From an uncultured Chloroflexota bacterium (GTDB lineage Bacteria > Chloroflexota > Chloroflexia > Chloroflexales > Roseiflexaceae), in contig CALFIC010000053.1 of assembly GCA_937876225.1 (NCBI GenBank), positions 1 through 13,137 of the forward strand: 13,137 bases of DNA, given 5' to 3'. Numbering within the stretch: the stretch's first letter is position 1; every line of letters begins with the position of its first letter. Positions 6,527 through 11,360 of this stretch are shown here, piece by piece. The position numbers and the translations under genes are program-made. Below the pieces are notes generated by a model. It was given only the letters and a program-made list of their open reading frames with translations, searched no databases and had not been told where the DNA came from.

Positions 6527-7896
6527 ACACAACCCGCATCGCCCTATTGCTCCAGCGTGCCGGCTGGCCAATCGCCATCGGCGCCCTGCTCTGCATCCAA
6601 ATCGCCCCTTTGCCCCTCAAACTGCTGGGGGTGCTCGTGCTACTGGCAGTGGCCTGGTATCGCCCCGACATCACCTTGCCGTTGGTGCCGGCCACAGCGC
6701 CCCTCTACCTCATCCCGGTGGCGCTCACCGCCAGTGCGGGCATCCCCCTGCACGAAATCGTACTGCTCCTGAGTGTGGCGGGCTGGGCGGTCATGCGCTG
6801 GCGGGCCCGCCAGCCCATCGTCACCCTCAGCAAAGCCGATCTTTGGCCAGCGCTGCTCATCCTCAGCGCCACCGCCAGCTTACTGTGGGTCTTGCCCGAA
6901 GGGCGGAGCGAAGCCTTGCGGAGCTGGCGCTGGATAATCGTCGAGCCCATCATCTGGTTTTTGATTATCCGCACCGCCATCCAAGCACAGCGCCTCACCA
7001 CCCACGCGCTCATTCGCGTACTATTGGGCAGCGGCGCCACGGTGGCTGCCCTCGGGCTGTTGCAATTTGTAGGGCTAGACCTGGTGCCGTGGCTGGGCAG
7101 CAAACGAGCCTTTAGCGACAACATCGTGGCCGTCGACAATGTGCGCCGCGTAGCGTCAGTCTATGGCCACCCCAACAATCTGGGCTTGTTCCTCGAACGA
7201 GTCTGGCCCTTCGCATTGCTCAGCGTGGTGGTGCCCGCCTGGCGCACGCGCTGGAGCTGGCCGGTGCTGGCATTGTGTGCTATCGGCTTGGTGTTGTCGT
7301 TTTCACGGGGGGCCTGGTTAGCGGCAGTGCTGGCTAGCGCGCTACTCGTGCTGGTGAGTCAAGGAGCCCAGCTACTGCGCCAGAAGCCGTGGATCATGCT
7401 GGTGGCCGTCACTGCCGGCTTGGCGGTCGCCGCCGGCGCGTTGCTGGCCCGCGGCACCAACGTGGGTAGCCTCGATGCCCGGGTCTTGTTTTGGCACGAA
7501 AGCCTCACGTGGCTCCAGCAACGCCCGTGGGGGCTCGGCTTGGGGCAGTTTTATTTTTATCACAACCCCGAATACGGTCACAGCATCATCGACCCGTCGC
7601 TGATCGGCACCAGCGAGCAATACGCCGCCCACCCCCACAACCTATTCCTCGACCTCTGGCTCAACCTCGGGCCGTGGGGTTTGCTGGTGGTAGGGGTGCT
7701 GGTGGTGCGGGCGTGGCGCCAGAGTATTTTGGCGCCGCAGGCGTCGTGGGCGGCGATTACGGCGGGGATTGTGGTGGTGGCGACGGTGGCACACGGGCTC
7801 ATCGATCAGTTTTTCTTCGTTAGCGACCTCGTTTATTGCTTTTGGCTCTGTTTGGTGCTGATTGCGGTTGACAGGGAGCCTGTTACACGGCTATAA
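6520..7896 (+). CDS. O-antigen ligase / Wzy-like polytopic membrane protein
   Basis: The 458-residue protein is almost wholly hydrophobic, with roughly 10-12 membrane spans. The long periplasmic-type loop typical of the O-antigen ligase/Wzy_C family is seen near the C-terminal third: WLQQRPWGLGLGQFYFYHNPEYG, then YAAHPHNLFLDLWLNLGPWG, where the HPHN-x-FL-x2-W block is characteristic. An earlier HPNNLGLFLERVWP block also fits. Such proteins join or polymerise lipid-linked glycans outside the membrane. The ATG at 6520, overlapping the dehydrogenase stop, is favoured over 6496 because GAGG (6512-6515) lies just upstream and nothing resembling a ribosome site precedes 6496. In this operon it probably polymerises or ligates the glycan that the LCP protein attaches. 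The 3' end is shared with the SRP RNA promoter, and TAA (7894-7896) lies inside its -10 box. Confidence 0.85.
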   Translation: MVNTTRIALLLQRAGWPIAIGALLCIQIAPLPLKLLGVLVLLAVAWYRPDITLPLVPATAPLYLIPVALTASAGIPLHEIVLLLSVAGWAVMRWRARQPIVTLSKADLWPALLILSATASLLWVLPEGRSEALRSWRWIIVEPIIWFLIIRTAIQAQRLTTHALIRVLLGSGATVAALGLLQFVGLDLVPWLGSKRAFSDNIVAVDNVRRVASVYGHPNNLGLFLERVWPFALLSVVVPAWRTRWSWPVLALCAIGLVLSFSRGAWLAAVLASALLVLVSQGAQLLRQKPWIMLVAVTAGLAVAAGALLARGTNVGSLDARVLFWHESLTWLQQRPWGLGLGQFYFYHNPEYGHSIIDPSLIGTSEQYAAHPHNLFLDLWLNLGPWGLLVVGVLVVRAWRQSILAPQASWAAITAGIVVVATVAHGLIDQFFFVSDLVYCFWLCLVLIAVDREPVTRL

Positions 7897-7897
7897 T
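7868..7897 (+). promoter_or_regulatory. Consensus sigma-70 promoter of the SRP RNA gene
   Basis: TTGACA (7868-7873) and TATAAT (7892-7897) are both perfect consensus hexamers, separated by 18 bp. A start 6 nt downstream falls at 7903, exactly where the terminal helix of the SRP RNA begins. The whole promoter lies within the last codons of the upstream ligase gene. Confidence 0.9.
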
Positions 7898-7902
7898 GAC
7901 CA

Positions 7903-7989
7903 CAGTACAGGACGGCAGATACTTGCTCAACCCCGCCAGGGCCGAGAGGCAGCAACGGTAGGCGAGTTCCTCTGGGTGTTCTGTACTGC
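7903..7989 (+). ncRNA. ffs: Small bacterial signal recognition particle RNA (4.5S-type)
   Basis: The RNA of about 87 nt is closed by CAGTACAG (7903-7910) pairing with CTGTACTG (7981-7988). The apical domain that binds the Ffh M domain is seen in CCGCCAGG-GCC-GAGA-GGC-AGCAACGG (about 7932-7957): a GNRA tetraloop (GAGA, 7944-7947) on a GCC/GGC stem, then the conserved AGG and AGCA internal loop. The tetraloop is GAGA instead of the common GGAA. The RNA joins Ffh to target membrane and secreted proteins to the translocon. It has its own strong promoter. The length and lack of an Alu domain mark the small SRP RNA class. The exact ends are inferred from the helix. Confidence 0.9.
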
Positions 7990-8003
7990 TTTTTATTTCT
8001 TTT
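7981..8003 (+). terminator. Rho-independent terminator of the SRP RNA
   Basis: The 3' arm of the closing helix (CTGTACTG) is followed after one base by TTTTT (7990-7994) and then ATTTCTTTT. The terminal stem of the RNA itself thus acts as the terminator stem. Confidence 0.7.
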
Positions 8004-8086
8004 AAAAAAATACTCCTGCGCAGACGTGAATGAGCATCACACAATTGCCCGGATGCGCACATTTCGTTGCCACCCCAGATTCATCG

Positions 8087-8545
8087 CTATTCCTTATCAC
8101 CGCCCACCAATGCAATCGCTTGCCGCCCCAGCACACAAATATCGTGCGCGATTTCGGGGGCGGCTAGGTCGTCCCAGCTGACCCAGCGGGCGCCATTGGT
8201 TTCGCGGGCCGAAGGGGACAACGTCCCAGACACCACCGTGGCCACATAAATCAAATCGATATGTTGGTGGCCAGGAGTAATGTTTTCCAGCAAGATACAA
8301 TGCGGTTGGGGCAACACCAGCACATCGCCGAGGGGCGTCGGGGCGGCGCGCAACGCCACTGCGAGGCCAGTTTCTTCGTGTACTTCGCGCACCGCGGCAT
8401 CGTGGGGCAGCTCGTGGGGATCGATATGGCCACCAGGGGGCAACCACATGCCTAGTTTACGGTGGAGCAACAACAGGGTACAATCAGCGTGTACCACAAA
8501 TGTTGTCGCCGTAAAATCACGGGTAATTTGGGGATTATCAGCCAT
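8087..8545 (-). CDS. NUDIX hydrolase
   Basis: The 152-residue protein contains a complete Nudix box at 39-61: Gly39, five residues, Glu45, seven residues, Arg53-Glu54-Val55, then Glu57-Glu58 and Gly60-Leu61. The glutamates bind the divalent metal that hydrolyses a nucleoside diphosphate linked to another group. The domain is the whole protein, with preceding strands TATTFVVHADCTLLLLHRK and WLPPGGHID, as in MutT-like members. The exact substrate is unknown. The ATG at 8545 (MADNPQ) is chosen because GAAGG lies 9 nt upstream; an in-frame TTG at 8569 would add eight residues without support. It is transcribed convergently toward the SRP RNA and divergently from the sigma factor gene, with which it shares a 92-bp upstream region. 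Confidence 0.92.
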   Translation of the reverse strand: MADNPQITRDFTATTFVVHADCTLLLLHRKLGMWLPPGGHIDPHELPHDAAVREVHEETGLAVALRAAPTPLGDVLVLPQPHCILLENITPGHQHIDLIYVATVVSGTLSPSARETNGARWVSWDDLAAPEIAHDICVLGRQAIALVGGDKE

Positions 8546-8637
8546 CACATCGCAACCTTCTGCTATCAAACGTCGTCAAGCCATGGTAGCATACAGATAT
8601 CAACGCGGTGTGTGGCATACAAAAGGAGTGTATTTGC

Positions 8638-9231
8638 GTGGCTGAACCATCGTTAGAGCTTATTCGGCGCGCCCAGCGTGGTGAACGCGATGCCCTCGAA
8701 CAACTCGTTATCAGTCAAAAACAGTACATCTACAGCATCGCCATGACGGTTTTTCATAATACTGACGATGCCGAAGACCTCACCCAAACAGCCTTTATCC
8801 GACTATTTCGGTCGATTCATCAATACAACGGCGACAGCAAATTCACCACTTGGCTCTATCGATTAGTGATTAACTTGGGACGCGACGAATTACGTTCACG
8901 GCGCCGCAAAGTCCCCATCATCAACCCGATTGCCACGGATGACGACGAGCTCGATCCGGTCACATTGATTAGCGACACCAACAGCGAGCGTGACCCCCAG
9001 GCCTCGCTCGAACACAAAGAAACACGCCGGATTTTGGAAGATGCGCTAGCGCAACTCGATGACCAATACCGACTGACCCTGACCATGCTCTACTTTGACG
9101 ACATGAAGTATTCCGACATCGCCGACATCCTCGAGATCCCGCTCAACACCGTCAAAAGTCACATTCGCCGTGGCAAAGAGCGCCTGCGTGAGATTTTGGA
9201 AGGGCAGCACATCGACGAGCGGAGCAATTAA
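8638..9231 (+). CDS. ECF (sigma-70 family) RNA polymerase sigma factor
   Basis: This 197-residue protein has the two domains of extracytoplasmic-function sigma factors. Region 2 (about residues 12-85) includes RAQRGERDALEQLV, then DDAEDLTQTAFIRLFRSI and FTTWLYRLVINLGRDELRSRRRK, which bind core polymerase and the -10 element. Region 4 (about 140-190) includes LDDQYRLTLTMLYFDDMKYSDIADILEIP and the helix NTVKSHIRRGKERL, which reads the -35 element. An acidic linker (ATDDDELDPV) joins them. The GTG at 8638 is chosen because AAAAGGAG (8621-8628) lies 9 nt upstream; upstream in-frame codons do not fit the family. The next gene encodes a zinc-finger membrane protein that is probably its anti-sigma factor. 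The signal and regulon are unknown. Confidence 0.93.
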   Translation: MAEPSLELIRRAQRGERDALEQLVISQKQYIYSIAMTVFHNTDDAEDLTQTAFIRLFRSIHQYNGDSKFTTWLYRLVINLGRDELRSRRRKVPIINPIATDDDELDPVTLISDTNSERDPQASLEHKETRRILEDALAQLDDQYRLTLTMLYFDDMKYSDIADILEIPLNTVKSHIRRGKERLREILEGQHIDERSN

Positions 9232-9313
9232 TCTTGCGCAACCGGGTATTCCGTACAGATATCTATTCACCTTGGCGCTGACCGTTTTTTACCACCATGG
9301 GGAGACCCACATT

Positions 9314-9841
9314 ATGCAACACTGTGACGACATTTGCACCCAAATCGCCATTGGCGAACTCGCTGATCCCGAGGTCCAAACCCACCTCGGCAGCTGTGCT
9401 GCCTGCCGGAGCTACGCCGCCCAGATGACAGCGCTCGACCAGCAGCTGAGCAAACTACCTCGCCCCATCCCTTCAGACACCCTCACCCTCCAACTAATGG
9501 CCATCGCCGCCGACCACGCCATGCCGACGCCCCGCCGGCGCCAGCCCTGGTGGGGATCGCTGGTGGTATTTGCGATTGGGGTGGTGGCGTTGGGCTTTTC
9601 GGTGCTTATTTCGGCCGAAATCGTGGTGCTGTTTGCCGGTTCATACGGCTTTGGCGCCTACGCCCAACAAATCACGGCCTTGCCACAGACCGGCTATGCC
9701 TGGTTGGTAGGCGGCTCCCCTGAGCTCCAAACGGTCATCAGCAAGCTCGACACCATGCGCGTGCAACTGGTGGGGATTTTGGTAGTGGCCTTGATGCTGT
9801 TTGGCTATACCAGCCAACGAGGCAAGCGGGTACGGTCGTAG
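9314..9841 (+). CDS. Putative membrane anti-sigma factor with HC2 zinc finger
   Basis: The 175-residue protein starts with a ZAS/HC2-type finger: Cys4 (and Cys8), then His24, Cys28 and Cys31 in HLGSCAACRSY. In the anti-sigma family this cytoplasmic domain sequesters the partner sigma factor. A basic segment (PRRRQPWW, about 73-80) precedes a hydrophobic region at about 81-113 (SLVVFAIGVVALGFSVL then EIVVLFAG) and a second span at about 150-167 (QLVGILVVALMLFGY). The loop between them is short and has no recognised sensor domain. The ATG at 9314 is preferred over the upstream in-frame start at 9170 because GGGGAG (9299-9304) lies 9 nt upstream and the zinc finger begins immediately. The gap to the sigma gene is 82 bp, so the pair is probably co-transcribed. 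Confidence 0.85.
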   Translation: MQHCDDICTQIAIGELADPEVQTHLGSCAACRSYAAQMTALDQQLSKLPRPIPSDTLTLQLMAIAADHAMPTPRRRQPWWGSLVVFAIGVVALGFSVLISAEIVVLFAGSYGFGAYAQQITALPQTGYAWLVGGSPELQTVISKLDTMRVQLVGILVVALMLFGYTSQRGKRVRS

Positions 9842-9924
9842 GGCGTAAAACATTTTTACAGGCGCGTGTTGACCGACCTATTGAGACGAGCAACACCAGA
9901 TCCATAACAATTCGCAGAAACAAA

Positions 9925-9967
9925 AAATACGGTATCCATGATTACAATGTAAATCACGGATACCATA
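9925..9967 (-). terminator. Hairpin terminator of the secreted two-repeat protein gene
   Basis: GGTATCC (9931-9937) pairs with GGATACC (9958-9964). The stem continues across one A-C mismatch with TGATT/AATCA, leaving an 8-nt loop (9944-9951). Read on the minus strand the stem is followed by ATTTTTTG (complement of CAAAAAAT, 9922-9929), a good Rho-independent signal for the minus-strand gene that ends at 9985. On the plus strand the tail (ATATTTAATA) is weaker, so it may also act on the anti-sigma transcript. Confidence 0.7.
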
Positions 9968-9984
9968 TTTAATACCGGCAATAT

Positions 9985-11034
9985 CTATCGGAAATTATCT
10001 TGATAACTGACAACATACGGACCGGTATTATAACCCAGTATCACAAGCCGTTTGTCTTTGATTATCACATTTTGCCATACAACCGCACTATTTACGCGAA
10101 TATCAACAGTGTAATTATTGTCATAGATATCTACAGGATAAATCCAGATAGTACCACTTTGTGCTTGGGCGATATTTTGATTTTCATCAACATAATACGT
10201 CCATTGATTTTTCCCTGCAGGTGATATCTCAAATTTCGTTGCTACAGCGCCAATATTAAACTGTACGTAGACGGTAATTGTCCCAGTTTTCACTGCAGTA
10301 GTCGTCGTAGCTGTATTGGTTGTGGTTGTGTTATTACCGCCTGATGGAGCTAAAAATTCATTACCGAGTAAACCTAATAACACCTTGTATGGTTCTGGTT
10401 TATCAGCATGATATTCAAATCGGGCACGCTCAAAAATTTGTACGATGATTTTCTTCCCATCTACATCGCGGCTCATAGTGTACGATAGTGGTAAACCAAA
10501 CAACGCTAGACTTTCCGCTTCTGAAACACTCTTTTTGCCATCAAGTTGCAGACCATGCGTTTGCCAGTAATAAAGAAATGGTCCACAGACGAATTGTCTC
10601 GTTTCATTAAACCACTTACAATATTTGCTGTCTTTAAGCAGACTGCCATCATCATACTTTGCAGTATTGTAATCTACTTTTTCCGTTACGTCTGAGGTTT
10701 CTGCGCCAAATACCTGCATCATATTTAATGCGCCGACTCTGCCAATCAGGACGTCATATGGCGGATTATTTTCAGGGTGTAATTCTAACCGGTTCCGTTC
10801 AAAGTTTTGCGCCATGAACGTTTTTCCTTCGATGTTCATTGATTGTAAGTTGGACGTAGGAAAGCCAAAGACGGGTAACCCACCATTGAGTTCCCAATAC
10901 GAACGAATGCGACCGCTAATGCAAAAACCGGTTTCCGCAAAGCAGCGATCACTGCTTGCCGCCTGAGTAGACGTGTTGGGAATCAAGATCATTGCGCATA
11001 GCACTGCAAAAACGATTGCAAGAGATTTGTACAC
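9985..11034 (-). CDS. Secreted protein with two Chloroflexota-type YW/NGGLPVFG repeats
   Basis: This 349-residue protein has a signal peptide (about 1-25, LAIVFAVLCAMILI, cleavage near TQA-A). Two related repeats follow. The first, about 31-105, has CFAETGFCISGRIRSYWELNG, then GLPVFGFPTS, and FERNRLELHPEN-x2-PYDVLIGRVG. The second, about 137-232, has KYCKWFNETRQFVCGPFLYYWQTHG, LALFGLPLS, and FERARFEYHADKPEPYKVLLGLLG. I recall this repeat from many uncharacterised secreted Chloroflexota proteins; its function is unknown to me. A Thr/Asn-rich linker (NNTTTTNTATTTT) leads to a C-terminal beta-rich domain with WTYYVDENQNIAQ and IYPVDIYDNNYTVDIRV. The GTG at 11034 is chosen because AGGAG (complement of 11041-11045) lies 6 nt upstream; the nearby ATG is out of frame. 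The gene is more AT-rich than the operon to its left and ends at a hairpin terminator. Confidence 0.75.
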   Translation of the reverse strand: MYKSLAIVFAVLCAMILIPNTSTQAASSDRCFAETGFCISGRIRSYWELNGGLPVFGFPTSNLQSMNIEGKTFMAQNFERNRLELHPENNPPYDVLIGRVGALNMMQVFGAETSDVTEKVDYNTAKYDDGSLLKDSKYCKWFNETRQFVCGPFLYYWQTHGLQLDGKKSVSEAESLALFGLPLSYTMSRDVDGKKIIVQIFERARFEYHADKPEPYKVLLGLLGNEFLAPSGGNNTTTTNTATTTTAVKTGTITVYVQFNIGAVATKFEISPAGKNQWTYYVDENQNIAQAQSGTIWIYPVDIYDNNYTVDIRVNSAVVWQNVIIKDKRLVILGYNTGPYVVSYQDNFR

Positions 11035-11360
11035 AGCATTCTCCTATAACTTTCCATATGGAACGTCTTTCATTCTACACTACGTATTACGTCATTTTTG
11101 ATTACAAGATAATGACAATTTTTTACATTGTTGCATGATACACCAGATTCGTATCGTTTTTCCATTTACTGGCACGTCGTTCTTTTGTTTATCAGCGGTT
11201 ACGAAAACATCCGAATCACTCTGTTTAGCTCTGCACCTGATAACACATCATCACATGTATAGTACGGTGTAGCAAGCGCTTTTTATACACACGTAATCAT
11301 GCAATCAAGGTATAATTGTCACGTATTGATGCAATGTGTGTGCGACTGAGAGGTATGGCG
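11035..11360. other. AT-rich divergent intergenic region
   Basis: This 326-bp stretch holds no gene. Near the minus-strand ribosome site lies a perfect 12-bp palindrome, TTCCATATGGAA (11052-11063). Further on, GTCATT (11091-11096) and AATGAC (11111-11116) form a small inverted repeat followed by ATTTTTTAC. The right side carries the candidate promoter and direct repeats of the pentapeptide gene. No tRNA or small ORF with convincing features was seen. Confidence 0.6.
11290..11335 (+). promoter_or_regulatory. TATAAT flanked by 16-bp direct repeats; candidate operator
   Basis: TATAAT at 11311-11316 is a consensus -10 hexamer 45 bp before the pentapeptide gene. No good -35 hexamer lies 16-18 bp upstream. 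CACGTAATCATGCAAT (11290-11305) and CACGTATTGATGCAAT (11320-11335) match at 14 of 16 positions, are 30 bp apart (about three helical turns) and bracket the -10. This is the layout expected for a regulator binding two sites at a promoter, and activation could explain the missing -35. Binding is inferred. Confidence 0.45.

Noticed and set aside
9845..9859. Hairpin GTAAAA-CAT-TTTTAC after the anti-sigma gene
   Set aside because: The stem is only AT-rich and six pairs long, with no T-run after it; too weak to call a terminator.
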